In this document: positions 10,357 to 21,785 of the stretch, in pieces | How positions within the stretch are numbered: position 1 is the stretch's first letter | How the letters are laid out: each line of letters starts with the position of its first letter | DNA from: Cercospora beticola | Lineage: Eukaryota > Ascomycota > Dothideomycetes > Mycosphaerellales > Mycosphaerellaceae | Assembly (NCBI RefSeq): GCF_033473495.1 | Contig: NC_088941.1 | Location: 2,170,001 to 2,234,000 of the forward strand | Direction: 5' to 3' | Length of the DNA stretch: 64,000 bases | The notes under the pieces: generated by a model | Told to the model about the DNA's origin: nothing | The model's database searches: none | Seen by the model: only the letters and a program-made list of their open reading frames with translations | Position numbers and translations under genes: made by a program

Positions 10357-12113
10357 ATGTCCACTCAGGACACCGCCGACATGGAGCGCCGTGAGTACAC
10401 AGCTATCTTCTCGTGTGCACCCACTCACTGATCATACTCGCAGCTCCACCCAAGCGCCCCGGTTCGCCATCCGCCTCTTGTCCTCAGAACCAGCCAGCCA
10501 AGCGCCCATGCCTCGATCAAGACGCCGCAGAGCCAGCCTCTACCTCTGTCCCGCCCTCTGCTTCGCAGACGCGTTGCCTGCACTGCGGTGCGGATGGCCA
10601 CGACTTTTCTGAATGCATTACTTGGTGCAAGGATTGTCAGGTTGGCCTCCCAGGCTTCCTCTGTCCTCACTCTCGTGGCGTCCAAGCCTCGTTGCCAGCT
10701 GCCAGTGTCATTGCCAATGCCGATGCCACTGCCACTACCGATGCCATTGCCACGCCTGCCGCCACGATCGATGCCGCAACCGATACCGCTCGCAAGACCA
10801 ACGCCATTGCCACGACTGGCGCCACAGCCGAGGGTGGTCTCAAGAACAGTGCCGCTTACAGAGCCGTTGCGCTCTTCCCCAGAGATTCTGGTGCTCTGCC
10901 AGAGCACAACGTCAACTCGCAGACCGTCATCCGCAGCGATGATGGCCGCAAGCCTGAGGAGCCGTTTCTGCGCTGCCTGAAGTGCGGCGGTACTGGTCAT
11001 CTCCCCACTCACTGCAATGTTCGTATTCTCAATCCTCCTCAAGCTCCTGCCGAGCTGAAGGGCGGCTCTCAGGCTCCCATCACAAGCTCTGATAGCCGTG
11101 AGCCTGAGATGCCGTGGGTCGCCGCACGTCTGCCATCGGCAGGTCTGCCGGCATTGGACGGCGTCAGTTCAGAGCGTCTTGCTATGATTGCAGCGCCTCC
11201 AACAGTGGAAGAAGAAGTTGAAGAGGAAGCTGGTTTTGATGAGAGGCTGGGTCCCTTGCAGAGTGGTACGAATACGATGCCACTTGGCCGTCCACGCCGC
11301 AATCTGTCAGGAAGTGTCGTGCAATCAAGCGGACAGTCAGACCTGGCAGACTTGCGAGCAAAGGTAGAAGCAACCCGCGGTGTCCCCCCGCGCGGTCCAG
11401 CTTCTGCTTTTCGCCATGCACCAGTTCCTGCTCATTACCCTGCGCCAGCTCCCGCTCTTCACCCTGCCGACCGCATGATGGGCTATGGAAGCGCCGCTTC
11501 CCTTGGTGCTCCACCAGGCCTGGAGGGTGGCTTCAGCATCTATGGAGCAAGCAAGAACACATCTCGCTTCAATGACACATATCCCCCGACGTACCAGCGC
11601 CCAGGCAGAGCACCCTCCAACCAAAGTCGCTCATCAACGACTCGCCCGTCGCCCGCCGATGCGGCTCCATCAATGAACGGCCCACCTCGTGGCCCAAACC
11701 AACGCCCTTCACGTCCACCAACGAACAACCACGTCTTCAACATGACATCAAACGCGATCGATCAAGCCAACAAGTTCAGGGGCACGACCAACAAGTCGAA
11801 CAAGAAGAATGTGGAGCGCTACAGTGCCCACCATATGGGCATCTGGGCTGACCTCAATCAGCACATCGCCGACGTGGTGCACGGCGCTCGTGATCCAAGC
11901 CGTGACAAGAACAATGGAGACGATCACAACGCCGTGAGAAAGGCTCTCAACGCAGCAAGCAACATGCTGAGACCTTTCGTGCTCCGAGACCAGCGTCGGA
12001 ACCAGCGCAACCCAGATCTGTCTCAGAGGGCTGGGTTCACCCAAGTTCGCGTGGGAAACGATGGCTTTCCCATCCAGCAGGATGACGAGGTGCACGTGAA
12101 GTCGGAGCACTGA
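10357..12113 (+). CDS. CCHC zinc-knuckle protein, function unknown
   Basis: Two exons, 10357-10390 and 10444-12113, split by a 53-bp GTGAGT...CAG intron. The product has 567 residues and starts MSTQDTADMER. Two CX2CX4HX4C zinc knuckles are visible, at residues 56-69 (CLHCGADGHDFSEC) and 189-202 (CLKCGGTGHLPTHC). Such knuckles usually bind single-stranded RNA or DNA. Between them lies an Ala/Thr-rich tract encoded by an imperfect repeat of GATGCCATTGCCAC-like units (about 10700-10840). The middle is Pro/Arg/Ser-rich and probably disordered. A basic helical segment follows (NKKNVERYSAHHMGIWADL, about residues 470-490). The product may bind RNA, but this is inferred from the knuckles only. No retroelement polymerase or protease is nearby, so it is not a Gag relic as far as can be seen. 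Confidence 0.78.
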
Positions 12114-12232
12114 GCGCTTTCCCCCTTGTTTGAGCCTGCTCTTCGAGCCACCGCGGCACAAGATGGCTGCGAAAAATGCTGTCCAGCGAGACAGAGAGTG
12201 CCAGAGTATACGTAGTGTGCAAAAATTCCACT

Positions 12233-12931
12233 TCAGCCAAAGATGTCATCCATCACATCCCCACCCTCCCTTTTCCGCTTCTTTTTCCTTTTTGGCTTCT
12301 CACTCCGCGCGACCTGTTTCTCGCTCTGCCGCTCGGCATCCCCAAGGGGCTGGTTTTCGACCTCAATTTCTGTGCGAAACACGACTTCTCCCTGATCCTC
12401 TCCTCCAGAATTCCTCACTTCCTCCTCTCTCGTGATCGCCACACCCATCTCCTCCTCCCCAAAAGCCTCAATCGCCATCCTCACTTCCTCATCACCCTTT
12501 TCCTCCAACTCTCTCGAAATTCCCACAATACCGCAGACCTCTGCTAGTGTTCCCATCAAAACCAATCCCAGTGCACTAAACCGCTGATCTGCAATAAGCT
12601 GTGAAAAAGCCAGATGCCATTTCGCGACCAAAACATCCCTCCAGAATTCCAGCCTTGCGCGAATGCGCTCAATCAAACCAGGATCTGTTACTTTCTTCTT
12701 TGCTTTCGCTGCGTGGGATGCCGGGACAAAGTTTAGAGTTTCCAGGTCTCGGAGGAGGTTTGAGAGATTTTGACGGAAGGTACAGAAGTGTCGGAACCAG
12801 ATTGAGTGGCGGTGTTGATTTTTGTTGCGGTGGTGGAAGAGGTGTAGGAGGGAGGAGAGGTGGGCTAGGTGGTCGAGGTTGGAAGGGGAGATGTTGAAGT
12901 TGGTTTCTGATGGGATCGTGGCGGTGGACAT
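12233..12931 (-). CDS. RMP1: RNase MRP protein subunit RMP1-like
   Basis: Single exon, 232 residues. The N-terminal ~140 residues match the RMP1 RNA-binding domain pattern: LLHLFHHRNKNQHRHSIWF near residue 30, then a hydrophobic helical segment WHLAFSQLIADQRFSALGL. RMP1 is a specific protein of ribonuclease MRP, which processes pre-rRNA in the nucleolus and certain mRNAs. The C-terminal part is acidic and then strongly basic (KPKRKKKRKRE), a likely nuclear or nucleolar localisation signal, ending in DVMDDIFG. It converges on the zinc-knuckle gene (119-bp gap) and diverges from ATG101. The gene is poorly conserved between fungi, so the call rests on the N-terminal motif. Confidence 0.86.
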   Translation of the reverse strand: MSTATIPSETNFNISPSNLDHLAHLSSLLHLFHHRNKNQHRHSIWFRHFCTFRQNLSNLLRDLETLNFVPASHAAKAKKKVTDPGLIERIRARLEFWRDVLVAKWHLAFSQLIADQRFSALGLVLMGTLAEVCGIVGISRELEEKGDEEVRMAIEAFGEEEMGVAITREEEVRNSGGEDQGEVVFRTEIEVENQPLGDAERQSEKQVARSEKPKRKKKRKREGGDVMDDIFG

Positions 12932-13457
12932 TTTCGGTATGCGTCTGTGGAGGAGGCGATTGGTCTTGTGGTGTGGAGCATCCGCCGTCGTGGTTATGCT
13001 TGGATGTAATCTTTTGCGGAGATGTCTTCTAGCTGAAGTGTGGCTGCTTGTAAAAGGAGACTTGATATTCGATATCTTTCTTGGGCTCTATGATCTCGAT
13101 CGGCAATTGCGCATCGGCTTAAGTTTTGCGCCGGAGGTTGTGGAGGCGCGGCGAGACGACAAGTCTTCAGCATTGAGCTTAATTGATCATTTCTTGCATA
13201 ATTTGTGTCGATGTCAGTTGGTCCGAGGCAAGGAAATCCATATCAGAAGGTGGTTGTCGTGTTGCTGACCATCGGCGGGAAGATGGTTGAAGTGCAGTTG
13301 GCGGGAAGCAAAGTGGGGCTGGCATCCCACCACCTTTCATCCTCCACGACGTTATCGATCTCGTGATGTGCATATCTCGATCGCATATCTCTCGCACTTT
13401 CACACAATGACTTGAGCTGCAACACCGCTGCCACGAGCAGCACCACTCTCCGCCGCC
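12932..13457. promoter_or_regulatory. Divergent promoter region RMP1 / ATG101
   Basis: 526 bp between two divergent start codons, with no protein-like open frame. It should hold both promoters; no specific binding site was recognised. Confidence 0.45.
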
Positions 13458-14215
13458 ATGGACTCTCGACGACCGCCTGAGTATGCGATCGACCTCACAG
13501 CCGACCGGTCACACGTCAGAGACATCGTCAAAGGTACACTCACCGTTCCCTCTATAGAACACAACTGACTCTTCCAGGCCTCCTCCATACCATCTTCTTC
13601 CACCGCTACTTCACACCAATCTACCCTTCCACCCACGAGCTCCTCGACCTAACCCTCCCCTTCGTCTCTCAACCCGACATCGAAGCCCTCATCGAAACCC
13701 GCACCACAACCCTCCTCCGCCACTTGGACACCTCCTCCTCCAGCTCCTCCTCCCGCAACCAACACACCTTCCTCACCCTAACTCTCCAATTCCTCGAACG
13801 CAAACGCCGGCGAACCTGGTTCCTCCAAAAACCCGACGAAGAAACACCCTGGGAAACATGGAATCTCAACATCACCGTGCTCCCCAATAACTCCCGCTCC
13901 AGCGGTCTCTCAAACACCCCATCGAATGACTACTCTTACAATCAGACACGACAGATCATGTCACATGAGTTGGAGAAAGCTACATGGCAAGTTCTGGAAA
14001 TTGCGAATCAGCAGAGGAATCATATTCCACCGATAACGACGAATGAGAGTAATCCATTTCCTTATGATTTGAAGATTAAGGTTGCGGGGTCGGGTGGGAA
14101 GGGTATGATACTGTTGGCTGGAGGTGGAGGGAGTGGGGGAGGAGGTGTGGGAGGTGGAGGGTTGGGAGAGAGGGGTGGACAGGAGGGGTGGGGAGGGAAG
14201 ATGGGGATCTTTTGA
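13458..14215 (+). CDS. ATG101: Autophagy-related protein 101
   Basis: Two exons, 13458-13533 and 13578-14215, with a very short 44-bp intron (GTACAC...CCAG). The product has 237 residues. ATG101 binds ATG13 through its HORMA fold in the autophagy initiation (Atg1/ULK1) complex and replaces the Atg29-Atg31 pair of budding yeast. Family landmarks are HTIFFHRYF right after the splice junction, LDLTLPFV, a FLERKRRRTWFL segment and HIPPITTNESNPFPYDLKI, ending in the conserved KMGIF terminus. A Gly-rich insertion of roughly 35 residues (GGGGSGGGGVGGGG) sits just before that terminus, where orthologues usually have only a few residues. The 5' exon begins MDSRRPPEYAIDLTA, the usual start for fungal members. 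Confidence 0.95.
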
Positions 14216-14699
14216 AGCAGTAAGAATTCAGGGAGGAATAGTAGAGGAAAATGCATGCGAGCGCGGTCTTCAGGCCACAGAGCAGGAGGATGAGGCACTC
14301 GAGAAGAAGCATATTGACAATGGAGTTCAACGGCGTTCACGGCAGCAGAGTATATACGGCCGACTTTGGGGCATGGGAATGGTATGATTGATTTGCACTG
14401 CATGGGAAAGAGGAGATACCCACGGGGAAAGGACGCGGAAGAAGAAGAAGAAGCAGGTCTCTAGCTCGTTGAGAGCAGTTGGATCGATACCCCAAATTAT
14501 GATATTTGAACTTTTCGAAACGCGCACGTTGTGGGATATCTCTGTTGCCTTTAACACTACTCACATTTCACCCTAAGACACGCGTCTCAACTGCTCCGCG
14601 ACTCTGGCCGATGTCGCACCGCCATGAGCAATAACTCGTTGAAACGAGCTGGGCCGTCTCCCCCCGCTACTGATCGAGCTCTCCAAGAGTACAGCGGTC
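14216..14699. other. Intergenic between convergent ATG101 and karyopherin genes
   Basis: 484 bp that should contain both 3' UTRs and terminators. A short GAA-rich run lies near 14440. No gene seen. Confidence 0.5.
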
Positions 14700-17600
14700 C
14701 TACGCGCTATAGCTTGGGACAGTTCCTCGACAAGCAGCGTAAAAGCGCTTGACAGTCTCCCGCGTTCTCCTCGTGTCACCCCTAGCGGCCGCGAGTTGAG
14801 CCACGAATCTGCTCCTATCTGAGTCCGACAGGCCTTCGCTGACGGCTGGTAGGGCAGCGCGATTGGCAAGCGCCGTCTCAATCCACTGCTTCGTTCGCGA
14901 TTGCGTAGTAATCAGAGCTTTGAGAGGCTCACATAGCTGTTCCAGCTCCGAACGCTGGCCTCTGCCACTGATTTGGTTCATGAGAGCTTGCGCAAGCATG
15001 GGTCCGTACGCGGCCACGACTTGTCCAAGTCTTGTGCGAACAACCTGGTCAGTTGGTTGATCTTCCGGCTTGATCAAACGTGCCCAGAAGTTACAAGCAG
15101 CTCGCTTGGGCATGAGATCGTTCCCGTCGAGTGCTTTGAGGGAGAAGTCCAGGATCGGAGCGACCACGTCGCCACTTCCAGAGGTGTCCATGAGGATGTT
15201 CGTGTAGCGTCCGACCAGCCTGTTGAAAACGTCGATGCAGCTTTGTGCAACGCCAGGATCCCGATTTGGCTCGCCCAGTAGCTGCACAAACGATATCACC
15301 TTTCGGTAGACTCTGTTGATCTCATCGTCAATCCGAGGATGATTGCTTCGGGAGTACTGCTGGACCAGTGTACATATCATTGCCAGGACCGATTCCAGAT
15401 TGGGCGTGTTGGGCGTGCATTGTTCGAGGAAGGCAATGTTGTAGCTGGGCGGGAAGACAAATGGACCAGGCTCAGTTTCGACAAAACCACTCTTGAGCAC
15501 TTTGCATACGCCTTCAACCACTTCACTGTTCTGGGGTAGAATCTGAAGCACATTTTGGCAAATGGCCAGAATGCGTTGCTGAATTGCTTGACCTGCGAGG
15601 AGTCAGTGTAAGCAGTAGCCGGACACATGTGTCGAAAGACTCACCTTCCGATGTCTGCCAGTATGTTTGCTTGTTCGCTGGCGCCGCATCATCGTTGTAC
15701 AGATCTATGGGCGAATCGTCTTCTGTCTGCATGTTCTTACCAACGGCGGCCAGGCAATCAACTGCGGACACGCATAGCTCCTCTGTCGTCTCAGTATTTA
15801 GCGCCGCGCGTGCATTCGCAACCATGCCATCTATGATATCGAACAAGGCCGACAATGGTCCCGCTTTGGCACTTTCTGGCTTGACCGCCTGCACTATAGC
15901 TGCAATAGCGCCAATGACTTTTTCGTTGGTGTACGGCTCGCTCGTTTCTCCTCGGGCGAAGTTGTTGTACTGGGCTAGAAAGCCGTCGAGTTCGCCCGTA
16001 AGACTGCTTCGACAAGTTGAGCAAAGCTCAGCAATAGATTTTGCAGCACTCAAGTACAGCCCCGGGTTCTCCAGAGAAGCGAACAAGAAGCGTAGTGTAT
16101 CCGGGAGGAACTCTGCGTGTCGCTCAATGTACGCGCCATACGAACCAAGTGTGTCGACTGCAGTCCGCCGTGCTTGCGTGGGCATACCCTGACTGAAGTC
16201 ACCTACAACGCGATACAGCGGCGAGCGGAAGACTGGTGTCAAAATGCTCTCCGCGTCTGAATCCTCAAGAACATTGTCCGCAAGATTATTAACGCAGAAC
16301 AACGCGGCTTCCAGCTCCTGCCATTGTTGTTGCTCCAAGGCATTCAAGATGATGGTGACCAGTGATTGAAACATTTCCGCACCGAGGAAGACGTAGACCG
16401 AAAGCATGAGATCTGAAGCATCCATTCGGAACTCTTTGAACCCTTCCGATTCGGCATCGCTCCAGTCTTTGGCAGTCTCAGCATCGGGGGTTCGCATCTT
16501 TTGCCAGAGCAAATTGATGAGTGTCATACATGTCGCCCGCGCAGAGGCAACCCAAATCAGGGGTGTCTTAATGCTCGGATTTGAGTATGTTACCTCATTC
16601 ACGTACTCAATGTAGGTGTTCCAGAATTCGATGCTGTGCAGCGAGGCTTCGTCGTCGTCTCCTGGGTAGCCAGGAGCTTCGAGAATCGCTGTGATCATTG
16701 AGAGAGGCACTCTTGACGCCATCTCGTTTTCAGGTTGCTCCACAATTTGCTGTATGTTCGCGATGCCATATGCTATGACGAGTTGAGCAATGGAGATGAC
16801 TTCAGGCTCTTGATCTTGGAGAGCCTGAATCAGGCGTGGACGAATGTGAGTGACGATGATGTTGGCCAATATTTCCATGTACTGCGGCTGGAAAAACGTG
16901 GTGTAGCTTTCCAGTACATCGCGGAAGACTTCCATTGCATCATGCTCGAGCTCAGGCTCAATCAGGAGCTGAGCAAGACTTGGTATCAATCGGCGGAGGT
17001 ATTCCAGAGCTTCTGGTTTCGCTGGCCACATCGGTTGAGCGTAGTTTACCCAATTCAGGAAGCAAGCAAGGCAGTCAGCCCGTATTCGTTGAGAATAAGG
17101 CGCCGACGGCCTGCTCATAGCATGCTCAATGATCTTGCTCACGTCCTGCACGATGGTCTCCATTTGAGTGTGCACCTCCTCCTCTGCTGCATTGGTACTG
17201 TCCACTTTGGCGCTATCGGTCGCCAACTGTCCAGCAAGCCAGAGTAGGGTCACTATTTGTGATTCGGCCAAAACAGGCAAGTACTGACTGATGGCATCGT
17301 GCGAGGCAGAAAGCTGGGCCTGTCATAAGTCAGCATAGTTCACTCCACGATCCTTCTCGCGTCACATACTGTCTCGACAACGTCACCTTTTGCCATTGAT
17401 GCCGCAAGATGCAGCAATGGCCGAGCCCATTGTACTGGAGTCTGCAAAAAGTACGTTCCTAGGGCACCACATAGCTTCTTCCTCACCATGTGGCCCTCTC
17501 CGGCACGATCAAGTTTGACCTAGAACAGAAGCACAAAATCAGCCTCAGCCCAAACACAAACTCTCACCTCACCACGAATTCTTAAGTCAAACCAGGAAGA

Positions 17601-18076
17601 CACACAGTCCAAGAGATCAACCTTGCAAGAACACTCTGCGCCGTGGCAGCGTCCAATCTGGCCCTAGAAAGAAGAAGAAAACGTATGAGCAAAAGAACAA
17701 TTTCCCACTAACCAAAACAACACCTCATCTCAGGGTCGGAAGTTTTTGGGAGGAAAAAACTGACCCATCATTGTTGAGTTTGACCTGGAACGTCAAGGCG
17801 GCGAAGAACCGAACATTCTGGTCTTGCGAAGCGAGCAGAGCGTCTGCGAGTTGCCAGCCCTCGTTGGAGTGCTGAAGGAGCTTGAGTTGGTCGTCGATTT
17901 GAGCGATGAGTTTCGGAGTCCCAGGTTGATAGAATCGTTTGACGAGCTGTGAGAGAAGGCAATTTATCAGCGAACCAGTTCAAGATGATAATCTCGAACA
18001 GCTCAAGCAAAAGAACACATACCTGCTCAACCTCCTCCATACTCTTCGGAGCCACGACCGCAGCGTTGGCGTCCAT
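14700..18076 (-). CDS. Importin-beta family karyopherin, importin-13/Kap122-like
   Basis: Six exons on the minus strand: 18023-18076, 17765-17946, 17606-17663, 17370-17519, 15645-17319 and 14700-15592. They give 1003 residues, with phases matching at every junction. Introns are 76, 101, 86, 50 and 52 bp. The product is an all-helical HEAT-repeat nuclear transport receptor. It starts MDANAAVVAPKSMEEVEQ, continues with FFAALTFQVKLNND and LARLISWT, and ends with a VKRFYAACRGT segment near the C-terminus, as in importin-13/transportin-3 relatives. The expected role is nuclear import or export of specific protein cargo under RanGTP control. Two donors are non-ideal (GTCAGT at 17764, GTGTGT at 17605). 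They were chosen because they keep the family pattern, while the alternative frame across exon 3 gives an unfamiliar Cys-rich stretch. Importin-13 versus Mtr10/transportin-3 assignment is less certain than family membership. Confidence 0.88.
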
Positions 18077-18957
18077 ACTAGCGATTGAGTTTCGCGATTT
18101 GCGGCATGTCTCGCCCAGGGCACGGCCGAAGTGGCGCAGTGGGAGAACTTCGATGAGTCGGAAACCTCGATCGCAGCGCAGCAAGTCTCCGTGTGACGCT
18201 GATCCGAGGAAGAGAATGAGAAGTCGCTACCCGTGGCGGAGTGAGAATCCGTGCGAATCACGGAAGGGAGAAGTTGTTTGTCTTTGGAGAGCCGCTCGGA
18301 TGACTGCAGAAAGCTCCAGGCAAGCCCGCGAGAATCGACGTTCGGAAGCGGCCGCCGAAGAGCCGATCAGGCAGAATCATGACCGCACGTGGGTGCACAA
18401 TTGAATACATGTAGATCTTCACTTGGGCGAAGTTGAGACTCCGATCACATTCTGGAGTCGCAGACATACGCACTTGAGTGCATAGGACAGGCCCCGTGGC
18501 TTAGTGTTTTTTCAGAAGCGCCTTGCAAACGCTCGAAGATTCGACAGTGACACGAAAGTGGCACATGTGAGAAATATGAGAGAGTGACAAGAGTTGGTCT
18601 TCTATCTACGTCCAAATCCATCAAGCAACTGCTCTCAAGCAGTACTCATTCCACTCTGACATACGAGAGAGCTCAAGCGAGTGGGTGTCCTGTGACTCGT
18701 GCTTCAAATCAACTCATCAGCGAGCGTGCCCAGTTTCTCGTCCTCCAAAGCGCCGCATGCGTGCAGATATGCAGCGCGAACCCTCCACCAAGATGACATT
18801 GCCAGTCGTTCGAAATGTGACCGAATATCCCACCCCCAGAGAATGGCTCACAAAGCCACAATGCTGCAAACAATGACAAGTCGCCAAAAACTCCTCGCTA
18901 TGCTCTGTAATAGATGAAAACGCCTGAACACAAGACCCAATATGCCCAAAGATGATA
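18077..18957. other. Intergenic, no gene seen
   Basis: 881 bp between the karyopherin start and the stop of the next minus-strand gene. It must contain the karyopherin promoter and the 3' UTR of the decapping-activator-like gene. Only short overlapping open frames are present. Confidence 0.5.
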
Positions 18958-20400
18958 TCAGAAGATCTTGAGCATACGTCGTAATTCCGCCGACTCCGCG
19001 CTCATGTCTCGTAATTCGTTACCGCGTGGTGCGCTGCTGTTGGTATTGGCAGCTTGCTCCGGAACGCCGTGCTGTGCATTTACAGGTTGAGTAGAAGAAC
19101 CAATAGTAGGACCGTGGAAAGCAGCAGGATGATTGTTGAAAGGAAGTTGAGGCATCTCCACCGGCCCCGCGGTGCGTGCCGTGTGATTGAGGTAATTACG
19201 TGCGAAAGTGTTAGGACTGTATGGATCGCCGAGACCCACCGCCGAGTCTGCATTGGATGAGGTATCGCTAGCCATCTCCTGCCGCAAAGAGGAAGGGCGC
19301 TGAGGTGTGTCGTTTCGTGAAGCCTTGAACAGAGGTGATAGGTTTCTGTTGCCGTAGTGCAAAGAGTAATTGTCTTGTTGCTGCTGATCGTAATGCGGCT
19401 GAGGGGTCGAAGGAACAGAACTGGATCGAGATTGTGAGAAGTGTCCAGGTTGATTGAAGGGAGATGGAGAATGGAAGTTATTGTTAGGTGTATTCGATCC
19501 GGACGGTGTTCGTGATTGGGTACTGGGCTGATTGGAGGGTCTGATGGCGGCGGAGAACAGCAAGTCCTTCAGATTCTGCGTCTTGGCCTGCCTCTCCTGC
19601 TCACCAATATCCGCTTGCTGTTGCGCAATGCCAGGAGAAGACACTGTTCGGTGGCTCAAAGGTGGCCTGCCGTTGTTGGGAGGTACGGTGCGAGGACTGG
19701 GCATGGCCGAGTCGCGGTCCAGCTCGTCAAGGAAGGCGCTGCGTCCTGCTTGTGCGAATGGATTTCGAGGTTCTGTAGAAGGCGGTTGTGGTCTCTGAGC
19801 TTCTGACTGGCTTGCGCTTCGCGCTTTCTCTTCTCGATCCGCCTTGAAGAACAAGTCCAAAGGAGAATTGAACGCTTCCTTGGGAGCGGGGACAGGCGCA
19901 ACGACGTCCGCCTCGGGAGATGACTGCTCGCCGTCGGATGTCTTTTCGGCCGCCAGTCTCGCGGACAGAGAGCCACGCACTGCAGCATTTGGCACTGATT
20001 TGGAGAACTTGGGCATGGGTAGTGCAGAAGCAGCTGGCGAAGCTTGAAAGGTCGGCCCAGCATATGCTTGCTCTTTCGCAGGTGTCGCTGGAACTCGCCC
20101 ACCGGCATAAGAAATCGGTCGCCCTTTCTGCGTATTCCCTTGGCCCATATTGTCCTGCTGTTGTCGTCCTTGCGCTGCGCTGCTCTGCCGCTGCTTGTTG
20201 CTGTTGTTCCTGTGTCGCGGAGACGCAGCAGGATTTATGAGAGCGCCGTCGGAAACAGCGCCGTCGGTCTGTTGTTGCTGGTTGTTCTTGCGATTGCGGT
20301 TATTGCGCTTCGGTTGGGAAGGCGTGGTCTGTTGTCGCCCTTGCTGAGCGCCAGGCGCAGTCGGCACGGGCGAGTCGCTCATGTAGGTCAAGTCTGCCAT
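18958..20400 (-). CDS. Edc1/PNRC-like mRNA decapping activator (intrinsically disordered)
   Basis: Single exon, 480 residues, rich in Gln, Asn, Ser and Pro and almost entirely low complexity. The informative element is at residues 113-132: YAGPTF, then a spacer, then LPMPKF. This matches the Dcp1-activating motif plus short proline-rich segment of yeast Edc1/Edc2 and metazoan PNRC proteins, which bind the Dcp1 EVH1 domain and stimulate Dcp2 mRNA decapping. A basic N-terminal patch (KRNNRNRKNN) could bind RNA. The last residues (AESAELRRMLKIF) form an apparent amphipathic helix that may be a second interaction motif. Nothing else is recognisable, and length is highly variable in such proteins. 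It is transcribed divergently from the dioxygenase gene. Confidence 0.78.
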   Translation of the reverse strand: MADLTYMSDSPVPTAPGAQQGRQQTTPSQPKRNNRNRKNNQQQQTDGAVSDGALINPAASPRHRNNSNKQRQSSAAQGRQQQDNMGQGNTQKGRPISYAGGRVPATPAKEQAYAGPTFQASPAASALPMPKFSKSVPNAAVRGSLSARLAAEKTSDGEQSSPEADVVAPVPAPKEAFNSPLDLFFKADREEKARSASQSEAQRPQPPSTEPRNPFAQAGRSAFLDELDRDSAMPSPRTVPPNNGRPPLSHRTVSSPGIAQQQADIGEQERQAKTQNLKDLLFSAAIRPSNQPSTQSRTPSGSNTPNNNFHSPSPFNQPGHFSQSRSSSVPSTPQPHYDQQQQDNYSLHYGNRNLSPLFKASRNDTPQRPSSLRQEMASDTSSNADSAVGLGDPYSPNTFARNYLNHTARTAGPVEMPQLPFNNHPAAFHGPTIGSSTQPVNAQHGVPEQAANTNSSAPRGNELRDMSAESAELRRMLKIF

Positions 20401-20851
20401 GTCGCAGTGTGTGAAGGTCGTAATGAAAAGTCGTGTTCGAGCTAGTGTCGCAAGGGAAAGGGTGGTCGGTGGTCGCGATCCAGTGGGCTAGGTAATGTAG
20501 CGCTTCCAAGGTACGTGAGGCGGTTGTAGTGTGATGTGCGGTTGTGATTGTGATTGTGCGGCGAAAGTAGACATTGGCGTGAATGGGGAGAACAGGGCGG
20601 GAGAGTGAAGAGGCGCAGTGCAAGAGACGTCGAGTCTTTGCGCAAGATGTCGCACTCGAGGACGAGGTGTGTGAGTCGCGCCGGGTTGACAGGCGTGGGC
20701 GAGGCTGGTTGCTTAGGGCCCAAGAGATGACGCTGGATGTCTCAGCCGCTGCGCCGCTCTTCTGCCGACATTGACAACACGACGCCGCCTTTGTCTGCAC
20801 GTTCACGGCCACGGCCTCGGACACCTGACTCGGCATCACAAAGACCAGAGC
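20401..20851. promoter_or_regulatory. Divergent promoter region decapping activator / PhyH-like dioxygenase
   Basis: 451 bp between divergent start codons. An in-frame upstream ATG for the dioxygenase lies at 20771, giving a His/Arg-rich 27-residue extension that does not look like protein of the family. No binding site recognised. Confidence 0.45.
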
Positions 20852-21785
20852 ATGGCGTCAACCATGACGCCAGCAGAGCTTCGCGCGTCGCTGGAGCGGG
20901 ACGGTTTCGTGCGTATACCACAAGTCCTGTCTCCCGACGAGCTCGAGCGTTACCGTGCCGCGTGTCAGCACGTTGTCCACAAAGCCCGAAAAGGAGAGTG
21001 GCCGTACGTGAGGACTTTGCCGAAGCAATTTCCGCCATGGAATGCGGAAGATGCACAGCAGAATGGTATATGGGGAGTGCAACATCTCCTGCATCCTGAT
21101 ATGCCAGGCCGCGACCTCTTCGCAGAGTCATACTTTCACGAGAAAGTGGTCGGCGTGGTTCTAGACCTGCTACAATGTCGCAGAGACGATTTGGTGCTCG
21201 AGCTGTACAATATGCTCTGCAGGCCAGATCATGACTTTGCGCTGCGGTGGCACCGAGACAACATCGGACCGCAAGCATCAGCAGAAGAAGAGCTGCGGCA
21301 TTTGCAGGAACCTATCATCCACGCACAATGGAATCTTGCACTCTACGATGACAGCTCGCTCGTTGTAGTACCAGGTTCACATAAACGAGCACGGACTGAC
21401 ATGGAGCGAGGCGCTGACCCATTCGAGGATAACATGCCAGGGCAGTTGGCAGTGAAAATGAGTCCAGGAGACATCGTCTTTTACAACAACAACATCCTCC
21501 ATCGAGGCGTGTATAACAGTAGTACGGAGAGAATGACTTGTGTGTGCCATTACTACTTGCAATCTCGCATTTGCTAATAATATCACAGTGCACGGTAGCA
21601 TGGGCATCACCAAGTCCGATCCAGAACGTGCTCGCAATATCCTCCAGCACGGAATCGGCACCTGGGCATCCAAGGCCGACTTTTCGAATCTGCCTCCAGA
21701 AATGAGCAAGCTGGCGCAAGGTATGCAGGCACGACTGATCTCGATGGGTTCAGGTGATGGTGTTGGATTCACCCACCAGGACTAA
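20852..21785 (+). CDS. Phytanoyl-CoA dioxygenase (PhyH) family Fe(II)/2-oxoglutarate oxygenase
   Basis: Two exons, 20852-21539 and 21589-21785, with a 49-bp GTGTGT...CAG intron. The product has 294 residues. The start at MASTMTPAELRASLERDGFV was preferred over the in-frame ATG 27 codons upstream because the family begins with this helix and DGFV strand. Iron ligands are visible as HxD in RWHRDNIGP and the distal His in NNNILHRGVYNS, followed about ten residues later by an arginine (STERMT) that could bind 2-oxoglutarate. VVPGSHKRAR is the typical strand-turn segment between them. The C-terminal exon (LHGSMGITKSDPERARN) continues the fungal version of the family. Members hydroxylate small molecules such as fatty acyl-CoAs or secondary metabolites. 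No substrate can be assigned, and the neighbours give no pathway context. Confidence 0.92.

Noticed and set aside
17520..17605. Alternative reading of karyopherin exon 3 using a GTGAGA donor further downstream
   Set aside because: It keeps an open frame but replaces the family-like ARLDAATAQSVLARL segment with an unfamiliar Cys-rich one and breaks the phase with the upstream exon.
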